A model generated the notes under the pieces. That model saw only the letters and a list, made by a program, of their open reading frames with translations, was not told where the DNA came from and made no database searches. From positions 8,990,001 to 9,054,000 of the forward strand of contig OW051471.1 in NCBI GenBank assembly GCA_932521025.1: DNA of 64,000 nt. The letters run 5' to 3'. Made by a program: the position numbers and the translations under genes. Position 1 is the stretch's first letter, and each line of letters opens with the position of its first letter. Below are positions 45,194 through 56,018 of this stretch, piece by piece. The stretch is from Oscheius onirici (Eukaryota; Nematoda; Chromadorea; Rhabditida; Rhabditidae).

Positions 45194-46203
45194 TCAATAC
45201 TTAAGCTCGTTTCCAGTGTGCTGAATGAAGCTGCCGTTGTGCTGTCCATTCAGGTTGTAGATCGTCGGCACCATTTTGCTCACAGAGTCTTCGACAGTCT
45301 GGGTGGCGTCTGGTCCACCCATGTCCGTTTGACACCATCCGGGACAGAGGGCTACGACAAAGATATGGCTGTCGGTCAAGTCAAATGACATGGTCTTGGT
45401 CAGAGAATTGACGGCTGCTTTGCTCATTCTGTAGGCAAAAGACTTCTTGGGCCACGAGCCAGTCGTCTGGAGACCCATGGATCCGAGACCAGAAGTGATG
45501 TTGATGATGGAGGCCTTGGCAGGAGAGACGGAATTGCCGCCTTCTTTCAGAGCAGCACGTTTCAGAAGAGGAATGAATGTCTGGAAAGTGAATTGTTTCT
45601 ACGGTAACGCATTCTCATTGACGACCACTAAGTATTCTTATGCCTTTTTTGGGTTTCAAGTCAGCGAAACTCAATAATACCATCTTTGATCAGAGTGTTG
45701 TAACATTTTTGTAGCTAATCTCGAAAAAGAGAAAGAAAAGAAAGCAGTACCTGCGAAACAACTGCCAGCGATACGACGTTAGTGTTCAGCTGCTGAAGAA
45801 GGACACTCCGATCGGGTTCCTGATTAGTCTCGTAATCCAAAAAGATTCCGGCATTGTTGACCAACATGTTCAAGCCATAGTTTCCTACAATCTGGTCTAC
45901 CTGAACTTTTCTTCAGAACTTTTTCTTAAAAAAATCTTACAATAGCATAAGCCCTCTTAATTTGGTCATCCTTCGTCACGTCCATTTGAACAATTGTCAG
46001 CCGTCCATCTTCTATCTGGTTCAGTTCCTGAAGAATCGACTGAAATTGAGAAAAAAAGCTAACGGTCTCACCTCAGCGCCGTCCGGATGACGACAGGCAG
46101 CGATGACATGAACAATCTCGTGATTTTTGAGAAACTCCTTGCAGAGTTGAAGTCCGATACCCTTGCTGGCACCGGTGACTAGTACGCTTCTAGGTGAATG
46201 CAT
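45194..46203 (-). CDS. Short-chain dehydrogenase/reductase 1 (sniffer/carbonyl-reductase type)
   Basis: A classical SDR. The start at 46203 immediately follows a trans-splice-like site (gtttcag|ATG) and reads [20 protein letters not shown], with the TGxxxGIG nucleotide-binding motif. Then come ELNQIEDGRLTIVQMDVT, YGLNMLVNNAGIFLDYE (the NNAG motif) and ASIINITSGLGSMG with the catalytic Ser. KSFAYRMSKAAVNSLTK carries the YxxxK catalytic pair, and VVALCPGWCQTDMGGPDATQ the PG motif. It ends TGNELKY at 45194. It is a NAD(P)H-dependent reductase of unknown carbonyl substrate. It lies in tandem with SDR2 and has diverged more than SDR2 and SDR3 have from each other. Confidence 0.9.
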
Positions 46204-47197
46204 CTGAAACTTTTGAGATTTAGCGTGAAAAAGAGACGAGAGAAAGTGCTGATATGATAGAGTCCGAAAGGTCACACTCGTAACTCGTGGCAGGTAAACA
46301 AGCGCTGCCACAAGCAGGTTCCGCAACTACAACTGCCGGCAGACCACAACCCGAAAACGGGGCGGGATCGTGTTTCATCGAGCATGGGAGTTGGGGAGAG
46401 AGGATACGGAAGACCTTGAAATCGAAAAAGAATGAAAGTTCACTTAAGTTCAAGGGATTGTCCGATAGTTTCTTTCTGCGATAAAAACAAGTTTAAAAAA
46501 GAACTTGAAAGAACTTAATTTCATCAACAAGTTGTCCGCTAAGAATAATGTTAAACTGCAAAACGAGACCCAAGAAATATGTGAGAGCAGGCAGAGGGAA
46601 CATCTGTTTGTCTCGCTGACGGGAGACGCAAAGGCCAGTGGCTTTTCACTGAAGGTCTAGAGAAAACACTGTCCTCTATGACCACTTCCTGGAAGAGACA
46701 AGTTGTAAGTTAGAAAACAGAGCTCCCGCTCAGCTTAAAAAGGCAGAGGAAATGATGTCATAAATGCATTCAGTTCCTGATTACGGCTTGCGAAATCTTC
46801 CAGAAGATGCGATCAAACAATGCTATTTTGAAATCTAAGCTGCATAAAAGTGGCTCTGAGAGATGATGCAAAATTGTCGCGTAAATCGATTCCAGCACTG
46901 GGGAGACCCTCTCCCAAAAAGTGAATGAAAACGGGCCACACCCGCCGCCCCGTTCTCGAGACACAACCAGGCCGACGTAAACAAAGAGGCGGTGCCTGGA
47001 AGCATTTTTCTTTCCAGTTAAAAATCGCAAAACGTAAATAGATACTCATGTGAGGTTTGCATCTAGTTTCGCTGTAGACTATCCGGACCAATTTCTTCGG
47101 CGTCAATACAGTGGTACTCGTAATTTTACTGTCATTGTAACCATCTTCATGTAAAGAACATTAAATAAACGGAAAATCATAACTGTACAGTTTCATC
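46204..47197. other. Intergenic, nothing recognised
   Basis: About 1 kb between SDR1 and SDR2. No exon with coherent splicing; presumed promoter of SDR1. Confidence 0.5.
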
Positions 47198-48495
47198 TTA
47201 GAAAGGAATGATATCTCCTCCTCTTCTGAAGTAGCCTCCTGTATGCGACTTGTTCAAAGTGCGGAACGTTTTGACCAGAGCTTCAGCGGACTCTTCGACC
47301 TGGAAGCATGACATTCATCTGGCGAAACAAAACAAATAGAATTTCTCTTTTCCAATTCTCAATGGAAAAAAAGCAAAGTAATTCTTACAGTGATAGAAGC
47401 TCTCGGTCCTCCCATGTCCGTTGCCACCCATCCTGGACAGAACGAGGCGACGAGGATGTGCTGGTCAAGCAGGTCGATGGACAGAGTCTTGGCGAACGAG
47501 TTCAAGGCTGACTGAAAAGTTTTGTTTAGTACTTTGTTTAGTAATTTCTTTCAGAGTTCTGGAACTGTTTGATATCGGTATTTGCTCAAATCGTAAGAAA
47601 CAAACAAACTGAATCAAATGACTCCGTAATCGAAAACGAACTTTGCTCATTCTGTACGCCAAAGCTCCAAAACCACCAGATCCAGAAGTATTGTCACCAA
47701 TGGAGCCGACTCCTGAAGAGATGTTCAGAATGGCGGATCTGTTGATGGAGTATTCGTCGGAGGAGACGGCTTTGGCAGATTTTTGGAGAAGGGGAAGGAA
47801 GATCTGTGATCAGATAGTATGGAAAAATAACAAAAAGGACCAACCTGCGTAAGGATAACAACGGAAACGGAGTTTGTGTTGATCTGACGGGTGATTTCGC
47901 TTCTGTTGATGTCCTTGTCGAGCCAATAGGGCACGTAGATTCCAGCATTGTTTAGCAGTACGTTGAGTCCGGCATCACCGACGATTCCTTCAACCTAAAG
48001 TAGAGAATATAAGTGTAACTGATTTTTGACAGCGATTCTATTTTTTGATCTGGTTTTGAGGGAGAAGCTTTTCTGATTCAGTCAGAAGCTGTTTCGACTA
48101 TTGTCGCCGATGTTTTCTGTTTGGAAAATATAGCAAAAATCTCGGCAACGCAAAGTTTTTGTGAAAACGTAGCCTTGTTTCTACATTTTTTTCTGTTTTG
48201 TAGAATGTAAATCAGTCTAGAAAATCTGCCGAAACCTTTTGGGCTAATGAAAACTTGATAAAATCAAATAAATTCATACCTCTTTGTAAGCCTTCCTGAT
48301 CGAGTCGTCATTGTCAACATCTAGAGCGACCAAAGACAGCCTCGAGTCCTTGATCTCATTTAGTTCTTTGGCATCTTGAGGCTTTCTAGCTGTAGCAATG
48401 ATGTGCTTGATTCCAGAATCTTTGAGAAGCTCTTTGACCAGACCGAGTCCGATTCCACGGTTAGCTCCAGTAACGAGGACGCTTCTTGGCGACAT
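47198..48495 (-). CDS. Short-chain dehydrogenase/reductase 2
   Basis: A close paralogue of SDR3. The start at 48495 gives [20 protein letters not shown]. Then [20 protein letters not shown] and the adenine-ribose acid region [19 protein letters not shown] precede an intron of about 270 nt. Later exons give [55 protein letters not shown] and [17 protein letters not shown]. The C-terminus is [13 protein letters not shown]. All SDR signatures (TGxxxGIG, NNAG, Ser, YxxxK, PG) are present and the frame is intact. It is divergent from SDR3, whose ATG is 558 bp away. Confidence 0.92.
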
Positions 48496-49053
48496 TTTTC
48501 TACAAACGTACTGAATTTGAATTCGAAAGTGAGAAAAAAAGAAATGATGGAAAAGAATGACAAATGCCGAGGACAAATGGCTTATTTAAGCAAGAGGAAA
48601 AATATTATGCTGACAAAGCTCGTCTCAAATGGGATCAACGACCGAGACGAGGTCCAATTGTCATCATTTCTAGCGAGTGGCCGTGTGGCTAGTGGTCTGT
48701 GGCAAACAAGGCACAACAAAAATCGATGGCAGATAAAGCGAGGTCAGAAAAAGCGATGCGGAGTAGACAAACAAGGATATATTGCAAAGGGAAGTCAAAG
48801 TTTTAAAAGCTTTGCTTTTGTGTAACTGTACAATTTCGAAGTATAGCCGTAGTAGTAGTTTCTCGCCAAATTAGCAAAGGCAAAGGTAAGTATTTCTTCA
48901 GCCATCGATTACGTTGTGTTTTGTTGACCGGGACACACAAAAAATAACCAGCCCTATGCTGACAATTGCAGTCTCTGCAAACAAACAGGCGCACAACTCA
49001 TCGCCCTTTACTCCATTTTTTCTCAAAACTGTACATAGTTTTTTTTCTCAGAA
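48496..49053. promoter_or_regulatory. Bidirectional promoter region of SDR2 and SDR3
   Basis: Two near-identical dehydrogenase genes start head to head across this stretch, so they probably share regulation. No distinct motif was recognised apart from trans-splice-like acceptors next to each ATG. Confidence 0.4.
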
Positions 49054-49955
49054 ATGTCTCCACTCAGCGTAGTTGTAACGGGAGCCAACCGTGGTATCGG
49101 ACTCGGGTTAGTCAAGGAGCTTCTGAAGGACAATGGAATCAAGCACATCATTGCAACTGCCAGAAAACCAGCAGAGGCAAAAGAACTGAACGGCATCAGG
49201 GATCCTCGACTGTCCTTGATTCTAGACGTGGATTACGACGATTCTATCAAGAGTGCTTACAAAGAGGTATGCACTCTGCTATTTTTAAACCCAAAACTGT
49301 TGTTCAGGTGGAGAAAATCGTCGGCGAAAATGGTCTAAATGTTTTGATCAACAATGCCGGTATTGCTCTAAAATATTGGATCGATGGAGATGTCAATCGG
49401 GAAGTTTTGACCAGTCAAATCAACACAAATGCAGTCTCGGTGGTTATTTTGACTCAGGTGGGAATCGTTTCTGTAGTTTCAATGACAAAAATCTAGATTT
49501 TCCTTCCTTTGCTTCAAAAAGCTGCCAAACAACCTAATTCTGACGAGTTCTCTATCAACAGAGCGGCCATCTTGAATATTTCTTCAGGTCTTGGTTCCAT
49601 CGGAGACAACACTTCTGGGGGAAATGGATGGCTAGCCTACAGAATGAGCAAGGTTACAAATTTTTCGTTGCTTTCGAATTAGAGGTTTTAGACAGCCCTG
49701 AACTCTTTCGCCAAAACACTGTCTCTGGACCTGATGGACCAGAACATTCTCGTTTCTACTTTCTGTCCTGGCTGGGTTCAGACAGACATGGGAGGAGCTA
49801 ATGCTTCAATTACTGTAAGAGTAGAGGAAACTTAAAATGCCTAGAATTTTTAGACGGAACAATCCGCCAGCGCCTTGGTGAAAACCTTCAAGACTCTCAA
49901 CAAGTTTCATACCGGTGGTTACTTCAGAAGAGGAGGAGAAGTTATTCCTTTCTAG
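49054..49955 (+). CDS. Short-chain dehydrogenase/reductase 3
   Basis: The start at 49054 lies two bases after ttttttctcag, a likely trans-splice acceptor, and reads [20 protein letters not shown]. The protein continues SGxxSI-type segments: [73 protein letters not shown], and ends [13 protein letters not shown] at 49955. Every SDR catalytic motif is present, over five exons. Its exon structure and most residues match SDR2, so the pair arose by inverted duplication. An AATAAA follows at about 49972. It resembles the C. elegans C55A6/F20G2 family of reductases (recalled, not searched). Confidence 0.93.
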
Positions 49956-50149
49956 TGAACGTATCACTTCGAAATAAATATACATTTTACCGACAAGTTT
50001 AAAAAATAAAGACTGCAAGACTAAACCGAAAGAGAAGGAGAGTAGTAACGTTTTTTGATAAGCCCCCGCATATAAATATTTCGGTCGGTGAGAAAAGTTA
50101 CAGGACAAATTCTTGTTGTGATAATGTTATGGTTCTGATAAGGTGTTAT

Positions 50150-50191
50150 TTGCTCCGAAGCCTCTACACTTTGCTCCAAAGCCTCCACACT
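50150..50191 (+). repeat. 21-bp tandem duplication
   Basis: Two adjacent 21-bp units, ttgctccRaagcctcYacact, differ at two bases. They are upstream of the SNTX-like gene, in its presumed 5' UTR intron or promoter. Confidence 0.8.
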
Positions 50192-50227
50192 TTGTCAATT
50201 TTTTTAAACGATTCTCTGTTTTCAGTA

Positions 50228-51850
50228 ATGTCATTGGAACAGAATGAACTGCAAACTATTCAACGTTCGTCATGTGGGCGTCATTGTGATATTGGTGATC
50301 TGTACAACCTTCCATACGATAGTTTTTGCGTCGGTACAAATATGTTCAAAACAGCGTGAGTCAGTTTCGAAATAGCAATAATACCATTTCAGAAAAAGTG
50401 AATGGGAAAAGAATGTTGTTACTAAATGCACTCCAAATGTTTCGATCACTGGCGCTTTTTGCGAGAATCGAAAAGATATCATAAAGCTTCTGAGTCTGAA
50501 TGGTGACATGTCATTGAGCCTCTCTAGCGGCATGATTCCGATCTCTCTGTCGTTAGACGTCATTCCGAATAGCACTCGTAATTCACATACAGTCAACTAC
50601 ACTATAAAGCAAGAAATAAGAACGGTCTCGGAGAGCATCAACATTTTTTCCGAAAATCTACAGACACACTTTGGAGACAAGTTTTGCGACCCCAAGTTAT
50701 CTAAAGCCACTCACGTCGTTGTGGGAATTGAGTATGGAGCAAACGCGAACCTGTCGCTGAACTATACATTGGAGAAGGAAGACATCGACACCAACATCAA
50801 AGGAACTCTGGAAGCAGCTTATCTTGACTTCCGGAACACTATCAGTGGAAAGAGTTTGGGAAGTAGCAAAGTTTAAAAAGCAGTTTTGAAAGAAGAAAAC
50901 TTGGAAATCCTGGTTTTTGCTGATGTTCAACCTATACAGAAGACATTACCCACAACCCTCGGATCCGCTACAGAATACATGAAAGATATTCAGTTGGCTC
51001 TTGGAGAACGGAATCGTGGAGTTCCAATCGTCTACCATCTAATGCCTATTAAGATTATTAGCAGAATGTTGAAACTGTCCCAACACTGCGACATCAATTA
51101 TGCTGAAGTACCTCAACTGCTGGTAGACAATATAGAAAACGTGTTGAGTGAAGCTGGGAAACAACTGTCCACGATTTGTAAGCACGTAGATTCCTGCAAA
51201 GAACTACGACTTATTGCCCCGAAGGATGAACTCAGGAAACTGAAGGAAAAAAAGAAGGAGTGTGAGGACTGGTTGGGAAAGTTCAAAGACGATCTGCAAA
51301 AGAGCCTGCCACGAGCAAGACAGTCTATTCAAACAGCTCTCACTGAAATCGAATTCATGATCGATAACTTTTCTACTAGCTGTTTAGATGAGGGTATAAT
51401 GACCGACTTCATAGAATCTTGCGCCCAATTTACAATGGCAAGAATCTTCAACGATCAACTTCGGCAGCATAAAGTGATTCTCATCAAGACGGAACAAGAC
51501 TACTACTCTCAGGTGGAACGTTTGAAAGATGACGATGCACTTCCTTTACGCGTCCTCTATTTCGACATTTCCAAGGCAATTTAATATTTTATACCAAATC
51601 AGAACATATTTAGGTTGAAACCGGCGATTGGAATCGTCTTCTCACAGAATTTTTCTCCAAACCACTTCCTCTGGACTCCGTGTATCGCAATCGTCTAGTT
51701 GCTGTTAACGCAGAAAAATTTCCAAACTTGCTTGAACCGGGATCAACAGCAAATCGTTGTGTGGAAAAGCCAATACAAAGAGCAAGCCCAATAATTTCTC
51801 TTATTCCTTCCATCGTCACATGTGTCATCATGATTGTAAACAACCGGTAG
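50228..51850 (+). pseudogene. Stonustoxin (SNTX)-family MACPF-like protein, interrupted by one in-frame TAA
   Basis: A homologue of the SNTX/VTX family (perforin superfamily). The start at 50228 follows ctgttttcag. The N-terminal part shows RHCDIGDLYNLPYDSFCVG, matching the family's 'RPFxLGxLYDxRxDxLIPG', and ATHVVVGIEYGANANLSL, matching 'ATHVVxGIxYGAxA'. The middle part (LEILVFADVQPIQKTLPTT and GVPIVYHLMPIKII) matches the thioredoxin-like 'LPxxL... VPxxVWLxPL' region. A helical Lys/Glu-rich segment and a short C-terminal hydrophobic stretch (PIISLIPSIVTCVIMIV) follow. A TAA at 50874-50876 interrupts an otherwise continuous frame between the MACPF-like and later parts. Splicing to the last exon needs a GC-AG intron at 51576-51613. 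The family is best known from fish venom, but non-venom members are widespread; a toxic role here is not implied. Confidence 0.7.
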
Positions 51851-52072
51851 ATACAGACTATCAGCTGAAAAATTTTGAAGAAATAAATGTGTGTAAACAG
51901 AATGTTCACTTGAATGCATTGAGAGTTGTGGCTGATTTTTAGGTTCATTCGCTGAATTTGAATATTAGCCAATGTTAGACAGAAATGCACGTCACAGCTG
52001 CAAGAAAGGGAAAACGATCTATCAACCGACTAAAATAAAAATTTATCTTAATTTAACATCAATTATTTGGTC

Positions 52073-53543
52073 TTAATAATTCTTAATAATAAATCTTTGT
52101 GATCTGTAACTTCCGGTCGAATAGTTCCCCTTCGTATAACCGTCAACATTGGCGTATCCTGTTCCGTTATTATACGCCGGAGGAGGTTCTTCGTACTCAT
52201 CCAATTCGTGGCCATTGGCTACAGGATGGGCATAGACTAGAACAAACTTAAAACTATTAGTATTGTCCTGATAATATCCTCACTTTTCCATCAGAAAGTT
52301 TTGTTTTGCACATCCAGTCTCTGTAGAACGTGTGCCTGCCGCAGATGTTACTTGATCCAACAAACGTTTCGAACTTCATTTCGAACTTTTCTTCAGTGTG
52401 TTTCTGAAGAGTATAATACCTAGAAAATCAATCAAACCTGTATATCTCTAGCCATTCTCTGATTATTACACCCTTTCCACTTTTCAATATGTTTCGGCAT
52501 TTCGACAATTTCTTCCAAATACGAGTTCATTTCCGGGTGACAGCATTGGAAACCTTTGGTGTTGGTGAAGCAAGAGTGGTACTTGAAAGACTTGTCCTTT
52601 TCCTAAACTTTTCTTTCCGGAACATTTCCAACATCGTACTACCTCGTCTATCTCGTAGCAAGAATCCTCATTGGTGGTAGCCGATTGGGCACCAGCTCCT
52701 ACTGGATTATAGTTAGAAGTTTTGTACTGTTGATGACTAGATTCTACTGATGATCCAAGAGGGGGAAGCTGTTCTTGAGAGGATTGAATGGACATAGAAT
52801 CATGGTCCTGTGGAGGACTTACTCCAGAAGCGGGAAGAGTTTCTACAGAAGAAGGAAGAGGACCTCCACTGACTTGCTGTGAATCAGATACCGAACCTCC
52901 TGAAAACTATTGGTCCTTTATAAAGCTTTGAAACAAACCCTGTTGAAAAGATAAGTGCTGTTGTTGGACCTCCTCAAAATGACCTTGTCCTTCAAACTGT
53001 TGCATATACTGCTCTCCTCCAGTTTGTTGCTGCCCAAACTGCTCACTTCTAGTCTGTCCCAGCACCGGAACATGTTGGTTTGTTGATTGATAGGTTTGCT
53101 GTGATCCTTCTTGTACAGGAACCTGGTAGTTTTGAGAAAAGACTGGCTGAGATGCTCCTTGTAGAGATGGAGGATTGAAAGCGTATGTTGGCTGCTGTCC
53201 GCCAACAATCGGTCCTTGTGGAAAGTGTTGGGCAGAAGAAGCTTGGTAAGCACCAGAAACTGGAGCAACACCGAGGCCCTGCCCAGTTGCATAGCTTCCC
53301 TGTCCTGTTGAGTAAGAAGACGGTCCTGGTGAAGCTATATAAGATGAGGCTGCTGATGCTGAAGCACACGATGCTCCTGGACAAGCAGGTAATGCGGGAG
53401 CAGAATACCCAGATCCAGAGTATGTAGAGGGAAACGAGGATTGTGCACCGCCCTACAAGAATCATTTGAAAAACAAAACAAAAACTCACAAAACAAGCAT
53501 CAGATTCTGTGAGTATAGAAATAAGGAGAAGAAGAAAATACAT
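52073..53543 (-). CDS. Secreted ground-like (GRL-type) protein with Q/P/S-rich region
   Basis: A hedgehog-related nematode secreted protein. The signal peptide MYFLLLLISILTESDACF starts at 53543. A long low-complexity region rich in Gln, Pro, Ser and Tyr follows (YSGSGYSAPALPACPGASC, SQNYQVPVQEGSQQTYQST, QQHLSFQQ, SSQEQLPPLGSSVESSHQQ). The C-terminal ground-like domain has GFQCCHPEMNSYLEEIVEM, GCNNQRMARDIQ, KFEMKFETFVGSSNICGRH and DWMCKTKLSDGKVYAHPV. These fit the conserved 'CCN..L', 'iQ..ae..F...fE' and 'CK...g..v.ay' pattern. The tail is GYTKGNYSTGSYRSQRFI, ending at TAA 52073. Ground-like proteins are usually epidermal or cuticular. Splices read in phase. Confidence 0.78.
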
Positions 53544-54229
53544 GACAGCTTAGAGGAAAGAAGACGATCCTCTGGAGATTTTGCCTAAGATTCGGTTCTT
53601 TATCTGGCCACCGGGCGCCAAAAAGACTTGCTAAAATGCCCAGAACAGACTCCTAGCCCGCCCACCGGACGCTTCAGTTTCATCAAATTAGCCAAGCGTA
53701 AAAGAGAGGATCTAAGTCCCAAAAGATTGACGAGAGATTTGAGGACTGGATGCAAGTGTTCTTTGCGCCCCCAAGATAATATCGTCGGTTCAATTAGCCA
53801 GGAAGAGAGAGAGAGAGCGAGTGAAGATTTATTTGCAACAAGGAACACATCGAGAACATTCCTTTTAAGTGTTACAATAATGTGTAGCGATATTTTATCG
53901 AGATTACATTTGTGTAGATGACTGAACTCGATCTTGTGTTATGAACAGTTTGAAAAAGGTTCGTCGAGAGTGTGAAGATTCCAGCATCGTCGTAAAACGG
54001 TGTGAATTTGTCTCCTCTAGACATTTTCATGGAATAAAAGTGTCCTGAGAACAAGAGGCAAAACTTTTCGAGATTCTGGTAAGCATGAGAAATGCTATTT
54101 GGAAGTCTTGTAGCTTTCTCTGTTCTTAGATTGATAGTTGACCGAAGAAGTGTACATAAATCTTGGATAGCTGCTAGCGTAATTGAAGTGTTGACATTAA
54201 CATTTTAACATTTAAATGTATACAGTTTA
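53544..54229. other. Intergenic, nothing recognised
   Basis: About 690 bp holding the ground-like gene promoter and the 3' flank of the membrane-protein gene. A GA-rich patch lies near 53805-53825. No exon found. Confidence 0.5.
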
Positions 54230-55731
54230 TTATGACCAAATATATGATTTCAAGTACGTAAACAATTTGACAACCATCGGTATCGTTGCTTCATAAAAAC
54301 TATCCGATAAAGACACCCCAGAAAAGTGAGTTATGACCCTACTAGCTGTGACAGCAAAAACAGTGTCTACGTAAACTCTTTCTAAAGGGTTCGGCTCAGG
54401 GTCGGGCTCTATACTAATAGCGACAGATTGAATGGGTTCTGGTTCGGAACCTTTCCACCGACAAGCTATATAGGTGGCTAGTACTGTAGTTGCAGTAACC
54501 GTCGTGTTGTTATAAACGTAACCTCTAATAGCTTCGACAGATCCAGGTTCTGGAACGAGAACAGGTAAGCTTTTTCCAAAGTTTCTAGCGATTTGTACGC
54601 AAAGTGTGGGAATGCTTATAGGGATGTCAGCCGGCTTCTTATTTATGAGACTGAATCTGAATTCGGCTACTTTTTGCGTTTCGGGAACTACAGGATGTTG
54701 GGCCACGATCCAACAATAGTAAGGCACCAGTGCTGCAAAATAGCAAGCGTAGCTGAAAAGTGTGGGAAGGAAGGAGAGAATGGATATTGGTCCTGCAATC
54801 AATGCCAGTACGCAAAAGGTAAGAAAGTTTCCGGATGGATGATGCTTTGCCAGTAAAAAAATAGTTTGTACTATACAGCCAATTGTAAATAGCTGAGAAG
54901 TAGTCTGAAAACTGTTGGAAAATATTCCAATAAAAACTTACCAATACAATCATGAATAAGACGATAATATTTCTTTTTCTCAGTCTCTTAGTCAATATTC
55001 CAAGGAGAAATACGGAAATGTGAATGCAAATTGTGATAATTACTGAAAAATGAGAGTTGGAAGGAATGTTGGCTGACTCACGCCACGGCAGTGGTAGGGG
55101 AATACAAGTCCAAAGTTGAAAAAAGCATGTGGAAATCAAGAAGGAGTTTATCTGAAAGATGTAAACATTGTGAAACTGAAGCTAGAAATTCACCCCATAA
55201 CAACCCATTGTTCATCTGACAGGTCGTCTCATAGGCGTTGATAAGGACTAGAAGATAGGCCGGACTGGCGCCCTCCGAATGAAATCTTGCCAAATTTGGG
55301 AAATGAAATGATGTTTCAATTACATTGAAATCGAGTAGTTTTTAGTAGGAATGAGATTTAGGTGACAGCTCTCCACTACTAGGACGTAATGGTTTCTGTC
55401 GTGAAATCCGCATCTTTCAAAAATGCAGAAGTAAGGCACTGTAGGGTTATAGGCAGTTTTTAACTTGAAATTAGAAGAAGTTCGTCAATTTTAGTTTGGT
55501 TATGTGAAGAGGTTCGTCGAGTTGGGCAGAGATCAAAAGCTTATTTGCTACATTTTTTAAAGTAGAGCATTATGAAACTGCTTCAGACACACGCTACAGA
55601 GACGCACTGAGTGTGACGGTCGCTGCACAACTATAGTGGAATGCTGTGAAAATGATCTCGGATACGACAACGGAGGTTATTATGAAAACCATCAAGCCTA
55701 CTGCAACGTCAAGAGCAACAGAGGAAGACAT
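54230..55731 (-). CDS. Multipass membrane protein, unrecognised (possible chemoreceptor)
   Basis: A gene with at least five hydrophobic segments. The start at 55731 gives MSSSVALDVAVGLMVFIITS, leading into TM1. Later exons give CGFHDRNHYVLVVESCHLN, FHSEGASPAYLLVLINAYET, INSFLISTCFFQLWTCIPL, VIITICIHISVFLLGILTKR and NIIVLFMIVL. These run on to TTSQLFTIGCIVQTIFLLAK and LIAGPISILSFLPTLFSYA, then ALVPYYCWIVA. A hydrophilic C-terminal tail of about 130 residues, rich in Pro, Glu and Val (EPEPIQSVAISIEPDPEPN), ends at 54230. Splice phases agree for most joins; the join from the first exon (donor at TCTCT|gtagcg) is inferred. The topology would suit a nematode serpentine receptor, but I see no family motif. 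Confidence 0.5.
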
Positions 55732-56018
55732 AATTTTAAAATTCCCGCCTATGAATTTAAAATCCCATTCGGGTAAAAGCAATAAATGTTTTGTTCGGAA
55801 ACTTACCCTTACAGGTTTTACTGTTGGTTTGTCTTTGTTTCACTAAACTCAACTGAATTTTTGCTACAGCAGTTCTGTTTTGTTTGGGAAATCTATGGCT
55901 CATGAAAAACCCGAGTTGGGTGTCACTCACTGTTCATAGAGAGAAGGAAAAAAATAAATGAAGGACAACTGTATAACGGATTCATTTGTGACCTTTTGTA
56001 CATCATAATCTACCTCAG

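Noticed and set aside
48966..49496. 176-codon plus-strand frame over SDR3
   Set aside because: It is an out-of-frame shadow of the dehydrogenase exons and crosses its introns; no domain.
53049..53543. Hydrophobic 164-residue frame at the ground-like gene start
   Set aside because: Shares only the signal peptide, then reads through the first intron in the wrong frame; the spliced Q/P-rich frame fits the ground-like domain.
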